Part shown: positions 41,548 through 49,870 of the stretch, piece by piece
How the letters are laid out: each line of letters opens with the position of its first letter
Numbering within the stretch: position 1 is the stretch's first letter
NCBI RefSeq assembly: GCF_014191775.1
Contig: NZ_JACHXA010000001.1
Coordinates: forward strand, 620,001 to 684,000
Reading direction: 5' to 3'
Length of the DNA stretch: 64,000 nt
Origin: Limibacillus halophilus
GTDB taxonomy: Bacteria; Pseudomonadota; Alphaproteobacteria; Kiloniellales; CECT-8803
Made by a program: the position numbers and the translations under genes
The notes under the pieces: model-generated
The model's database searches: none
What the model was told of the DNA's origin: nothing
Seen by the model: only the letters and a program-made list of their open reading frames with translations

Positions 41548-42618
41548 ATGGGCGAACCAATTATCAAGGTTGACCGTCTGACCAAGCGCTATGGCAGCGT
41601 GACTGCCTTGGCAGAGGTCAGTGCGCAGGTTCAGCCGGGAGAGTTTCTCGCTCTTCTTGGACCGAGCGGTTGCGGGAAAACGACGCTTTTGCGCCTTATC
41701 GCCGGCTTCATAGATCCGTCCGAAGGCGAGATCGTGATTGAGGGCGTTAGCATGAATCGCGTGCCGCCCGACCAGCGCCCCGTTAACACTGTTTTTCAGA
41801 ATTACGCACTTTTTCCGCACCTCACCGTTCGCGACAACCTCGCCTTTGGACCAAGACGAAAGCGTGTAGCGCGCGAGGAGATTGATAAACTGGTGGCCGA
41901 GGCGCTCGAGATGGTTGGTATGGAAGCCTTTTCCAAGCGCTATCCCAGTGAGCTTTCGGGGGGCCAGCAACAACGTATCGCGCTGTCCAGGGCCATCATT
42001 AACAAACCTAAGGTGCTTTTGCTTGATGAGCCGCTGGGCGCTTTGGATCTGAAGCTGCGCAAGCGGATGCAGATTGAGCTGAAGCGCCTGCACGAACAGC
42101 TGCGTATGACCTTCATCTATGTAACGCACGACCAGGAAGAAGCTCTCGTGATGGCCGATCGCATCGCCGTTATGGGTGAGGGCAGGATAGTCCAACTGGG
42201 TACGGGCCAGGAGATTTACCGGGAGCCGAACTCACGTTACGTCGCGGACTTTATTGGCGATGCCAATCTTCTGGATTGCGAAATTGATCACGAAGGCTGG
42301 CTGCGGCTTGGCGACGCAACTGGGGAGCGCCTATTCCGGCCTGCCGAGGCAGGCGACCAACGGCGCGTCACACTCATGGTGCGGCCAGAGCATGTAAAGC
42401 TCGGCGAGCCCAAGGCTGAATCCGAGGCTGTGCTGCTGAAGGGCAGGCTCCGTGATCTCATCTTTGTCGGTAGCGGCACGAAATTCGTGGTGGCCCTCGA
42501 TTCCGGCCACGAGATCGTGGCCGAATCGTCCTCCAATGCTTTGTCGGAGCAATTGGAACAGGGCGCGGAAATCACTCTCCACTGGCGCGCGGAGCACGCG
42601 CGTGTTCTCAACAAATGA
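41548..42618 (+). CDS. ABC transporter ATP-binding protein (PotA type)
   Basis: The 356-residue ATPase has Walker A GPSGCGKTTL, Q-loop FQNYALFPHLTV, signature LSGGQQQRIAL, Walker B LLLDEPLGALDL and switch His in IYVTHDQEEAL. A TOBE domain follows from about residue 270. ATG 41548 is preceded by CCGAGG; a TTG codon directly before it is also in frame but unnecessary. It drives the importer with the permeases at 44329-45986. The operon is unusual because two metabolic genes lie between the ATPase and the permeases. Confidence 0.93.
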   Translation: MGEPIIKVDRLTKRYGSVTALAEVSAQVQPGEFLALLGPSGCGKTTLLRLIAGFIDPSEGEIVIEGVSMNRVPPDQRPVNTVFQNYALFPHLTVRDNLAFGPRRKRVAREEIDKLVAEALEMVGMEAFSKRYPSELSGGQQQRIALSRAIINKPKVLLLDEPLGALDLKLRKRMQIELKRLHEQLRMTFIYVTHDQEEALVMADRIAVMGEGRIVQLGTGQEIYREPNSRYVADFIGDANLLDCEIDHEGWLRLGDATGERLFRPAEAGDQRRVTLMVRPEHVKLGEPKAESEAVLLKGRLRDLIFVGSGTKFVVALDSGHEIVAESSSNALSEQLEQGAEITLHWRAEHARVLNK

Positions 42619-42637
42619 CACATTTGGAAATGCACTG

Positions 42638-43990
42638 ATGACAAAGCAGACACACACCGTTCTTACCCCAACCGGCACATTGGGCTATGGCTTTGGGGCT
42701 GAGGCCTTTGCCCGCGGTATGGCTATGAGTCCTGACGTTATCGCCGTCGATGCAGGCTCGACCGATCCCGGCCCTCACTACCTCGGCTCCGGCGAGCCCC
42801 TTGTATCGCGGATCAGCGCGAAGCGGGAGCTGACCCAAATGATCAAAGCGGGCCGGGCGGCTGGAATTCCCGTAATTGTTGGTAGTGCGGGCGGTGCCGG
42901 TTGCAAGGCGCATGTCGATTGGACCGTGGAGATCGTCCGGGAGATTGCGAGAGAATCCAACCTCCATTTTAAGCTGGCTACGATCTATTCGGATGTGTCC
43001 CGCGAAAGGCTTGCCGAAGCACTTAGCCGAAATGAGGTGAAGGACTTCGAGGCAGGCTTTCAATTGACCCCGGAAATGGTCGAGCAAGCTGGCGCCATTG
43101 TCGCGCAGATGGGCCATGAACCGATTGTTGAAGCGCTGAAAGCCGGGGCTGAAGTCATCATCGCCGGGCGCGCTTGCGACGACTGCGCAATAGCCGCGCA
43201 CCCAATTTATAGCGGTGCCGATCCGGCACTCGCAATTCACATGGGCAAGATCTTGGAGTGCGGCGCCTTTTCCGCCGAACCCTTTGCGATGGATGTGATG
43301 CTCGGCATTTTGCAGCCGGGGCACTTCGAGTTGGAGCCCGGTAGCCCGAACAGACGCGCTTCGGTCACCTCTGTCGCGGCCCATTCGCTCTATGAGCGCG
43401 AGAACCCATTTTTGCAAGCTGGTCCAGGGCATCAGCTCGACCTGAGCGCGTGCACCTTTGAACAGTCCGGCGAGCGCCGGGTCCGTGTCACGGGTGCGCA
43501 GTTTCTGGAGGACGAGGACTATTGGGTGAAACTGGAGGGCGTTCGGCAGACCGGATACAGGACGATCTGTGTTGCCGGTATTCGCTGCCCGACCTTGATC
43601 GCGCGGCTGGATGAGCTGTTGGAGCAAGTCCGCGTGGAGACCCTGGAGTACTTTGACGATCCGAGCCTGCACATTGGCTACACTGTCTATGGTCGCGACG
43701 GCGTGATGGGAGCGTTGGAACCTCAAGCCGCCATTTCCTCTCAGGAGATTGGATTGGTGATCGAAGCGATCGCCGTGGATCAGACCCTCGCGCGGGGCGC
43801 CTGCCATCATGTCAGCGGGGGGCTTCTCCATCTTCACTATGATGGGCTGTACAACACCTCGGGCAACCTCGCGTTCCTCTACTCTCCGTCAGAGATCGAT
43901 GCGGGCCCGGCTTTCGAGTTCTCCATCTATCATTTGATGAAGGTGACAAGCCCGACCGAGCTCTTTCCTTTGCATCTGGAGGACCTGTGA
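42638..43990 (+). CDS. AtuA-like (DUF1446) acyclic terpene/acyl-CoA pathway-type protein
   Basis: The 450-residue protein of the AtuA N-terminal (DUF1446) family. Recognisable segments are AVDAGSTDPGPHYLGSGEPL, PVIVGSAGGAGCKAHVDWTVEI, EVIIAGRACDDCAIAAHPI and KILECGAFSAEP. AtuA itself belongs to citronellol/geranyl catabolism, but its exact role is not settled, and relatives occur in many other catabolic operons. The start at 42638 is chosen because the long upstream extension reads through the ATPase gene. Paired genes for AtuA-like and DUF4387 proteins, as here (1 bp apart), are common. The reaction is unknown; a hydratase- or lyase-like step on a carboxylate is possible. Confidence 0.85.
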   Translation: MTKQTHTVLTPTGTLGYGFGAEAFARGMAMSPDVIAVDAGSTDPGPHYLGSGEPLVSRISAKRELTQMIKAGRAAGIPVIVGSAGGAGCKAHVDWTVEIVREIARESNLHFKLATIYSDVSRERLAEALSRNEVKDFEAGFQLTPEMVEQAGAIVAQMGHEPIVEALKAGAEVIIAGRACDDCAIAAHPIYSGADPALAIHMGKILECGAFSAEPFAMDVMLGILQPGHFELEPGSPNRRASVTSVAAHSLYERENPFLQAGPGHQLDLSACTFEQSGERRVRVTGAQFLEDEDYWVKLEGVRQTGYRTICVAGIRCPTLIARLDELLEQVRVETLEYFDDPSLHIGYTVYGRDGVMGALEPQAAISSQEIGLVIEAIAVDQTLARGACHHVSGGLLHLHYDGLYNTSGNLAFLYSPSEIDAGPAFEFSIYHLMKVTSPTELFPLHLEDL

Positions 43991-43991
43991 C

Positions 43992-44321
43992 ATGTCCGGT
44001 CAACCGCAAAAACTTCGGGAATTGGCAAAGATCGTGCGCAGCAAGAACGCTGGGCCCTTTCGCCTGACCTTCGATATTCTTTTTGCCGACAGAAAAGCCT
44101 TCGAGGTCGTCCGTGACGCAAGGGCGATTACCCGGGAAGCCGTGGCCCGCGCTTACAAGATCAGAGAGGACCAAATTTCCTCGATCTATGAAATCCCAAC
44201 GGGAAACGCCTTCAAAGTGACGCTCCACCGGCCCGTGGTCCAAGGGGCAATGGGAGAAACGGACGTTTACGGGTGCCAGCAGCACGTCCCGCTGTTGGAC
44301 CTTCCTGTAGCGAGAGGATAA
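43992..44321 (+). CDS. DUF4387 protein, partner of the AtuA-like protein
   Basis: The 109-residue protein has the DUF4387 pattern: ELAKIVRSKNAGPFRLTFDILFADRKAFEVVRD, then IREDQISSIYEIPTGNAFKVTL. It starts 1 bp after the AtuA-like stop and ends 7 bp before the first permease. In other bacteria this domain is found fused to or next to DUF1446, so it is probably the small subunit of the same complex. The function is unknown. Confidence 0.85.
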   Translation: MSGQPQKLRELAKIVRSKNAGPFRLTFDILFADRKAFEVVRDARAITREAVARAYKIREDQISSIYEIPTGNAFKVTLHRPVVQGAMGETDVYGCQQHVPLLDLPVARG

Positions 44322-44328
44322 ACGGGTC

Positions 44329-45168
44329 ATGCGCATCACGCGGATGTGGGCGATTTTTCTGCTTGGTGTTCCCGTAGCCTTGCTTATCGCCTACTTCATC
44401 GTCCCCTTTACCGTGGTTGCGATAACCAGCCTCCAGGCGGAGGATGGCTCTTGGACGCTCGCGAATTATGCGAGGCTTGTCGGTGATTCCTACTATCTCG
44501 AAACACTCTTACTGACTTTCGAGGTTTCGCTTTGGGTTGTGGTGTCCACGTTCCTGGTCGGCTATCCGCTTGCCTATTTCATGACCTTCGTGGTGCGCAA
44601 CAGACTGCTCCGTCGTCTTTTCTACGTGATCGTCGTTGTGCCGCTCTTCACCAGTAACATCGTGCGTGCTTTTGGCTGGATGGTGTTGCTCGGCCGCAAG
44701 GGCATGGTGAACGACATTCTCTTGAGCCTTGGTTTAATTGACCGACCCATGCAGCTGCTGTTCAGCAAGGTCAGCATCGTCATCGGGCTGAGCTACATCA
44801 TGACGCCCTTCATGGTGCTCACCATTGCCAGTGTCTTGCAGAATATCGATCGATCCTTGCAGGAGGCATCACGCGATCTGGGAGCCGGTGCCTTCGAGAC
44901 TTTCCTGAAGGTGACTTTTCCGCTGAGCCTGCCTGGCGTGGTTGCCGGTTCGTTGATCGTCTTCACGCTTTCTGTCAGCGCTTACGTGACGCCGGCCATA
45001 TTGAGTGGCGGTAAAGAGATTGTAACCTCCATGCTGATCTTTCAGCAGTACGCCTCGGTCTTCAATTTCCCCTTTGGCGCGGCGCTGGCTGTCGGCCTTT
45101 TGCTGACAACGCTCCTCTTGATCTCGCTTTATCTGCTGGCCGTCGAGAAGAAGGTGAAGTCAACATGA
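44329..45168 (+). CDS. ABC transporter permease (PotB type)
   Basis: The 279-residue inner-membrane permease has an N-terminal helix at about residues 7-28 and five more. The EAA loop is LQEASRDLGAGAFETFLKVTFPLSLPGV. VVVPLFTSNIVRAFGWMVLLGRKG is typical of the PotB group. It overlaps the second permease gene by 4 bp (ATGA at 45165-45168), so equal amounts are made. It partners the ATPase at 41548 and the receptor at 40397. Confidence 0.93.
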   Translation: MRITRMWAIFLLGVPVALLIAYFIVPFTVVAITSLQAEDGSWTLANYARLVGDSYYLETLLLTFEVSLWVVVSTFLVGYPLAYFMTFVVRNRLLRRLFYVIVVVPLFTSNIVRAFGWMVLLGRKGMVNDILLSLGLIDRPMQLLFSKVSIVIGLSYIMTPFMVLTIASVLQNIDRSLQEASRDLGAGAFETFLKVTFPLSLPGVVAGSLIVFTLSVSAYVTPAILSGGKEIVTSMLIFQQYASVFNFPFGAALAVGLLLTTLLLISLYLLAVEKKVKST

Positions 45169-45986
45169 TCCGCTTGAAGCCCAGGTATAGTTCCGATCGT
45201 TTTGGGGGCCTGTTGCTCAGTGGCTTTGCGTGGCTGGCAATCGCTTATATGGCTTTGCCGCTGGTGGTCATCGTATCGATTTCCTTTACCGAGACCGCCT
45301 ACCTCAAGTTTCCGCCACAAGGCTTTACGTTGCGCTGGTACACGCAGTTCCTGTCTGACCCTTCTTATGTTAGCGCAATCTGGTTGAGTGCCAAATTGGC
45401 CATCATGGCGACAGCGATCGCCCTTTTGCTGGGCGTACCGGCGGCGCTAGTGCTCTCGCGGGTCTCCTTTCCCGGCAATACGGCTATCGCAGCCCTTTTC
45501 CTTTCCCCTCTGATTCTGCCGGTAATCGTGATCGGCGTTGCCATTCTCCAGTATGCATCGGCGTTGGGTTTTGCGCGTACATTCGGGGCGCTTCTTGCAG
45601 GGCATGTGGTGATCGTCATCCCCTATATCGTGCGTACCTGCTTGGCTTCGCTTTCTGGCCTCGACCGGTCATTGGAGGAAGCGTCCCAGGACCTTGGCGC
45701 ATCGCCGCTTGAGACCTTCTTCTTGGTGACCTTGCCTCAGATCAAGCCGGGCGTGATCGCGGGGGCTGTCTTCGCCCTGATTATCTCCTGGATCAATGTG
45801 GAACTCAGCATCTTCAACACGACAGCGAACCTGGTGCCGATTCCGGTCAAGCTCTTCAACTACATTCAGTACAGCGTTGATCCAATGATTGCCGCAGTGT
45901 CCGCGACAACAATCTACGTGGCGATCGTCGTCGTCGCGGCTCTCGATTTCATGGTCGGCCTGGACAAAGTGACCGCCAGCCGATGA
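45165..45986 (+). CDS. ABC transporter permease (PotC type)
   Basis: The 273-residue inner-membrane permease has six predicted helices. N-terminal FGGLLLSGFAWLAIAYMALPLVVIV is helix 1, followed by PPQGFTLRWYTQFL. The EAA loop is LEEASQDLGASPLETFFLVTLPQIKPGV. It starts in overlap with the PotB-type permease and completes the second importer. About 40 bp later the proline-racemase-family gene begins in the same direction. Confidence 0.93.
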   Translation: MIRLKPRYSSDRFGGLLLSGFAWLAIAYMALPLVVIVSISFTETAYLKFPPQGFTLRWYTQFLSDPSYVSAIWLSAKLAIMATAIALLLGVPAALVLSRVSFPGNTAIAALFLSPLILPVIVIGVAILQYASALGFARTFGALLAGHVVIVIPYIVRTCLASLSGLDRSLEEASQDLGASPLETFFLVTLPQIKPGVIAGAVFALIISWINVELSIFNTTANLVPIPVKLFNYIQYSVDPMIAAVSATTIYVAIVVVAALDFMVGLDKVTASR

Positions 45987-46027
45987 CCCACCTTTCCCAT
46001 CAAACCAATAAGCCGAGGTAAAGCGAC

Positions 46028-47035
46028 ATGCGGAGCCATAATCTCATCAGCACCATCGATTCTCACACTGGCGGCGAGCCTACCCGCTTGATCACCGGCG
46101 GCATTCCGATCCGTGGGGCTACGCTCCTGGAACAGCGCGACTTCATCCGCAAAAACTATGATCACCTGCGGGCTGCCCTGATGCGGGAGCCAAGGGGGCA
46201 TCGCGGAATGTTCGGCGCCATTGTTTGCCCACCGACCCGGCCGGAAGTGGACTTCGGCATCGTCTGGGTCGATCACGATGGGTCCTACCTCAACATGTGT
46301 GGTCATGGAACCATTGGCATCGGAATGACTGTGGTTGAGTGCGGCCTCGTGCCGGTCCAAGAGCCGGTGACGCATGTGAATGTCGATATGCCTGCGGGTC
46401 TCGTTCAGATCGACGTCGAGGTTGAGAACGGTCGTGCCCGCAAAGCGACCCTTACCAATGTTCCCTCGTTCCTGTTCCAAAAAGACATCGAGATCGAGAT
46501 TCCCGAGCATGGGCGGATTACAGCCGACATTTCCTTTGGAGGTAGCTTCTTTGGCGCAGTGCGCGGAGAGCAGCTCGGCATCGACGTTCGCGAGGAAAAC
46601 ACACCGGCGCTCGTCAGGGCCGGGCTGGCTATCCGTAAGGCCCTCAACAAGGTCGTCAAACCCCAGCACCCGGAGGTAGCGCATATCAACGCGGTCGACT
46701 TGGTTACGATCTACGGCCCGGGATTGGCGCCGGGGACCAAGTACAAAAACATTCATGTGTTCTCCGACGGTTCGTTCGACCGCTCTCCCGGCGGGACAGG
46801 CACCTCGCATATGATGGCGCTGTTGATTGGTCGGGGAGAGATGGACCCGGAGGAGGAGATCATCTCCGAGGGTATTACAGGCTCCCTCTTTGGGGGGCGC
46901 ATGATCAGTCGCACCAAGGTTGGTGATTTCGACGCCTTCGTGCCCCAGGTGTCTGGCCAGGCCTACGTCACCGGATTTCATCAGTTTGTGATCGATCCGG
47001 ACGATCCCCTGAAATCAGGCTTTGCGATCGGCTGA
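46028..47035 (+). CDS. Proline racemase-family enzyme, likely hydroxyproline dehydratase-type
   Basis: The 335-residue protein belongs to the proline racemase / 4-hydroxyproline epimerase / trans-3-hydroxy-L-proline dehydratase family. Family marks are the start STIDSHTGGEPTRLI and first catalytic Cys91 in NMCGHGTIG. The second catalytic position, Cys in racemases and epimerases (SPCGTG), is Gly255 here (DRSPGGTGTS). Loss of the second base rules out a normal two-base racemase. It fits the dehydratase subgroup, in which this Cys is replaced (Thr in known members). The ornithine-cyclodeaminase-family gene at 49871 could supply the matching pyrroline-2-carboxylate reductase. The ribosome site is GAGGTAAAG. 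Confidence 0.87.
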   Translation: MRSHNLISTIDSHTGGEPTRLITGGIPIRGATLLEQRDFIRKNYDHLRAALMREPRGHRGMFGAIVCPPTRPEVDFGIVWVDHDGSYLNMCGHGTIGIGMTVVECGLVPVQEPVTHVNVDMPAGLVQIDVEVENGRARKATLTNVPSFLFQKDIEIEIPEHGRITADISFGGSFFGAVRGEQLGIDVREENTPALVRAGLAIRKALNKVVKPQHPEVAHINAVDLVTIYGPGLAPGTKYKNIHVFSDGSFDRSPGGTGTSHMMALLIGRGEMDPEEEIISEGITGSLFGGRMISRTKVGDFDAFVPQVSGQAYVTGFHQFVIDPDDPLKSGFAIG

Positions 47036-47046
47036 AGGCGAGCAGA

Positions 47047-48252
47047 ATGTCAGACAATAGCGATTTCGGAGGTCTCTCCGACCTCAAGGTGCTCGAACTT
47101 GGTTCGATGCTGGCCGGTCCGTTTGTCGGCTCCCTACTGGCTGATTTCGGCGCGGAGGTGATTAAGGTCGAAAAGCCCGGGGCACCTGATGCCTTGCGTG
47201 AATGGCCGCCGCATAAGGGCGAGGTGCCACTGTGGTGGAAGACCATGGCGCGCAACAAGCATACCGTAACCCTTAACCTGTCAGCACCAGAGGCGCGTGA
47301 AATTGCGCTTGAGCTTATTGGGCGCAGCGACATCGTGGTGGAGAACTTCCGGCCCGGCACGCTGGAACGGTGGGGCTTCGATCCAGCTGAGTTGGCCAAG
47401 GATTTCCCCGGTATCGTTTGGGTGCGGGTCAGCGGCTATGGGCAAACTGGCCCCTATCGGAAACGGGGTGGCTACGCCACCATCGCTGAAGCCTATAGCG
47501 GCCTGGCGTCATTTGCTGGTTATGCAGACCGCGGACCGATGGTCTCTCCTTTTCCACTCGGCGATTACCTCGCGGGAGCGTTTGGTGCTTATGGTGCGCT
47601 AGTCGCCTTGCATGCGCGCAGCCGAACTGGGAAGGGGCAGATAGTAGACGTCAGCCTTTTCGAACCCTTGCTGAGAATTATTGAATCAGTCGTCGTCCGT
47701 TATGACCAAACCGGTCAGAAGAAGCCCAGGCTCGGCAATCAAATGGAAGAGGACGTGCCACGCAACGTCTACCGCACAGGCGATGACGGCCATATCGCCA
47801 TTAGCTGCGGTTCGCAGCGCATCTTCGATAACCTGCTAAAGGCGATGGAACAGCCCGAGCTTGGATCTGATCCGCGTTTTGCGACGATGACCGCTCGCGT
47901 CAAGAACCGTCAGATTATTGATGGAGCTGTCGCCTCCTGGATGGCGAGTCTAACGACCGAAGAGGCGATGGCGCGGCTGGAAGCCGCTCAGGTGGTCGCG
48001 GGACAGGTCAACCAAATCGATGACGTGCTGGCCGACCTGCACGTGGCGGCGCGCGAAGCGATCACGACCTTATCAGACCCAGAGTTGGGTGATCTCAAGT
48101 TGCCGTCGCCCGTACCGCATCTCTCCGCAACGCCTGGCCAAGTTCGCTGGGCTGGCCGCGCGCCTGGGGCCGACAACGACAGAATCTTTGGGGAGCTTTT
48201 AGGTATCGACGCGACCCGGCGGGCTGCGCTTCGGACGCAGAGCGTTATTTGA
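47047..48252 (+). CDS. Class III CoA transferase (CaiB/BaiF family)
   Basis: The 401-residue protein moves CoA between acyl-CoA and a free carboxylate. It has VLELGSMLAGPFVGSLLADFGAEVIKVEKPG at residues 9-40, the family hallmark. DIVVENFRPGTLERWGF, VRVSGYGQTGPYRKRGGY and GQIVDVSLFEPLL follow. The residue after GGY, where formyl-CoA transferase has its Asp nucleophile (GFD), reads Ala here (GYATIAEAYSG). A subgroup of the family with a GEAMGG-like segment also lacks the GFD pattern, so the catalytic residue should be checked. It lies 11 bp after the racemase-family gene. It probably activates the pathway acid to a CoA ester for the thiolase-like enzyme. Confidence 0.9.
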   Translation: MSDNSDFGGLSDLKVLELGSMLAGPFVGSLLADFGAEVIKVEKPGAPDALREWPPHKGEVPLWWKTMARNKHTVTLNLSAPEAREIALELIGRSDIVVENFRPGTLERWGFDPAELAKDFPGIVWVRVSGYGQTGPYRKRGGYATIAEAYSGLASFAGYADRGPMVSPFPLGDYLAGAFGAYGALVALHARSRTGKGQIVDVSLFEPLLRIIESVVVRYDQTGQKKPRLGNQMEEDVPRNVYRTGDDGHIAISCGSQRIFDNLLKAMEQPELGSDPRFATMTARVKNRQIIDGAVASWMASLTTEEAMARLEAAQVVAGQVNQIDDVLADLHVAAREAITTLSDPELGDLKLPSPVPHLSATPGQVRWAGRAPGADNDRIFGELLGIDATRRAALRTQSVI

Positions 48253-48277
48253 ACTGGAACAAGGAGGAGAACAGAGG

Positions 48278-49429
48278 ATGACGCAAAGCAGGGATATTGG
48301 CGTGATCGGCTATGGCTGCACGGACTACGTCAAGAAAGCCGACCGCCCCTTGCTGACCTTCCTTGCGCAGGCCGGGCGAGACGCGATTGCTTCGGCGGGG
48401 CTGGAGAAGTCCGACATTGACGGCTTGGCTCTGTGTTCCTTTGAATTGCCGCCCGACAATGCGGTGACGGTTGCAGAGCAGTTTGGGCTTTCCCTTTCTT
48501 GGGCTTACCTGGGCACCGCTGGCGGAGCGGGGCCTATCGCTTCTGTTCTGAATGCGATCCGCGCCATTGAGGCCGGTCAAGCCACATCCGTCTTGTGTAT
48601 TGCTGGTGATGCCTATGACGTTTCGGGCTTGTTTCGCCTGCTGGATAATTTTGGGCGCGCCTTGACCAGCTACGGCTCGCCGCATGGATTTGGCGGCGCC
48701 AATGGCCTGTTCGGGATTATTCAGCGCAAGCACATGGAAACCTATGGGACGACCCGTGAGCAGCTCGGGCGAATCTCGGTGGACCAGCGGAAGAATGCCC
48801 AGAAGAACGAGGCAGCGCTGCTGCGCGGGCCAATGACCCTGGACGACTACATGAACGCGCGGGTGATTGCCGACCCGATCCGGCTTTATGACTGCGTTTT
48901 GCCCTGTGCGGGCGCGGAGGCTGTCGTGGTCAGCAGCCTGGATCGCGTTCCGCGCGGCAAGGGGGTGCGTGTGCTGTCCGGCTACGAGCATCACAACCAC
49001 CCACCCGGTGAGATCAGTCCGCTTCGTGGCGGCTGGGAGCTGTTCCGCGACGCGCTCTATCGCGACGCGGGATACGGCCCTGAGGATTTTGATCTTGTTC
49101 AGGCTTACGACGACTATCCCATCATGGTGGCTATCCAACTCGAAGACCTTGGGTTTTGCGAAAAAGGAGGCGTCGGCCGGTTCCTGGAGAAAAACAGCTT
49201 CACATGGGACGGCACACTTCCCCTCAACACCGGAGGCGGACAGCTTTCCGTCGGCCAATCCGGAGCTGGTGGCGGCATGATAGGCCTAGTCGAAGCGGTT
49301 CGGCAGCTACGTCACGAAGCGGGCGAGAGGCAGGTTTCGAATGCGCAGCGAGGTCTGGTGTCTGGATACGGCATGGTCGGCTATGGACACGGCCTTTCTA
49401 CCAGCAGCATTGTATTGGAGCGTTCCTGA
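48278..49429 (+). CDS. Thiolase-fold protein (SCP-x/Ltp2-like), canonical catalytic residues absent
   Basis: The 383-residue protein has a thiolase fold like SCP-x type thiolases and the Ltp2/DitF retro-aldolases. N-terminal DIGVIGYGCTDYVKK and AIRAIEAGQATSVLCIAGDAYD show the fold. The nucleophilic Cys of thiolases is not present at the expected loop (YLGTAGGAGPIASV, about 78-91). The GHPxG His motif reads SVGQSGAGGG, and the late Cys-x-Gly motif is also lost. It is followed directly by a DUF35 zinc-ribbon gene (TGATG overlap), as in retro-aldolase complexes of steroid side-chain degradation. A C-C lyase role on a CoA ester is therefore more likely than thiolysis. The ribosome site is AAGGAGG. 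Confidence 0.87.
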   Translation: MTQSRDIGVIGYGCTDYVKKADRPLLTFLAQAGRDAIASAGLEKSDIDGLALCSFELPPDNAVTVAEQFGLSLSWAYLGTAGGAGPIASVLNAIRAIEAGQATSVLCIAGDAYDVSGLFRLLDNFGRALTSYGSPHGFGGANGLFGIIQRKHMETYGTTREQLGRISVDQRKNAQKNEAALLRGPMTLDDYMNARVIADPIRLYDCVLPCAGAEAVVVSSLDRVPRGKGVRVLSGYEHHNHPPGEISPLRGGWELFRDALYRDAGYGPEDFDLVQAYDDYPIMVAIQLEDLGFCEKGGVGRFLEKNSFTWDGTLPLNTGGGQLSVGQSGAGGGMIGLVEAVRQLRHEAGERQVSNAQRGLVSGYGMVGYGHGLSTSSIVLERS

Positions 49430-49845
49430 TGACCCACAATGACCAGCAGTACCCCACCCCCCGTGTTGATCAGATCAATAGCGCTTTTGTCGAGGCCTGG
49501 GCGGAGGGAGTACTCCGATTGCAGGTTTGTGGTGCATGCGGACAAGAGACCTTCTATCCGCGCCCGCTTTGTCCCCATTGCTGGTCGTCCGACCTTGGGT
49601 GGACCGAACATGACGGCAAGGCGACCTTGGTATCCTATTCGCTGGTGATGCGCCCGAACCACCCGGCTTTCTTCGAGGAAACACCGATTATTCTTGCAGA
49701 GATCGCGTTGCGTGACGGGCCAACCATGCTTGCGCGCGTCATTTGTGACGATCCCACTCAGATTCGCAGCGGGCTACTGCTTGAACTCCTTCCTGCGGAG
49801 GAAGGCAAAAAGTATCCGTTACCGACTTTCCGGCCTGTCCTCTGA
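49429..49845 (+). CDS. DUF35 OB-fold zinc-ribbon protein, thiolase partner
   Basis: The 138-residue protein has a zinc ribbon with two CxxC pairs (CGACGQETFYPRPLCPHC, about residues 34-51). An OB-fold domain follows (GKATLVSYSLVMRPNHPAFFEETPIILAEIAL). Members bind acyl-CoA and form complexes with thiolase-fold proteins. The ATG at 49429 shares a base with the stop of the thiolase-like gene, so the two are made together. The longer frame starting at 49156 reads into the thiolase gene and is not credited. The next gene begins 25 bp after its stop. Confidence 0.9.
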   Translation: MTHNDQQYPTPRVDQINSAFVEAWAEGVLRLQVCGACGQETFYPRPLCPHCWSSDLGWTEHDGKATLVSYSLVMRPNHPAFFEETPIILAEIALRDGPTMLARVICDDPTQIRSGLLLELLPAEEGKKYPLPTFRPVL

Positions 49846-49870
49846 AAGTCGATTGAGAAAGCAGCATCAA

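Noticed and set aside
42608-43837. Minus-strand frame of 409 codons opposite the AtuA-like gene
   Set aside because: It lies wholly antisense to a well-supported gene, has no family features and is a by-product of high G+C codon use.
45914-46981. Minus-strand frame of 355 codons opposite the racemase-family gene
   Set aside because: Antisense shadow; the plus-strand gene has clear catalytic motifs.
48245-49258. Minus-strand frame of 337 codons opposite the thiolase-fold gene
   Set aside because: Antisense shadow with no recognisable domain.
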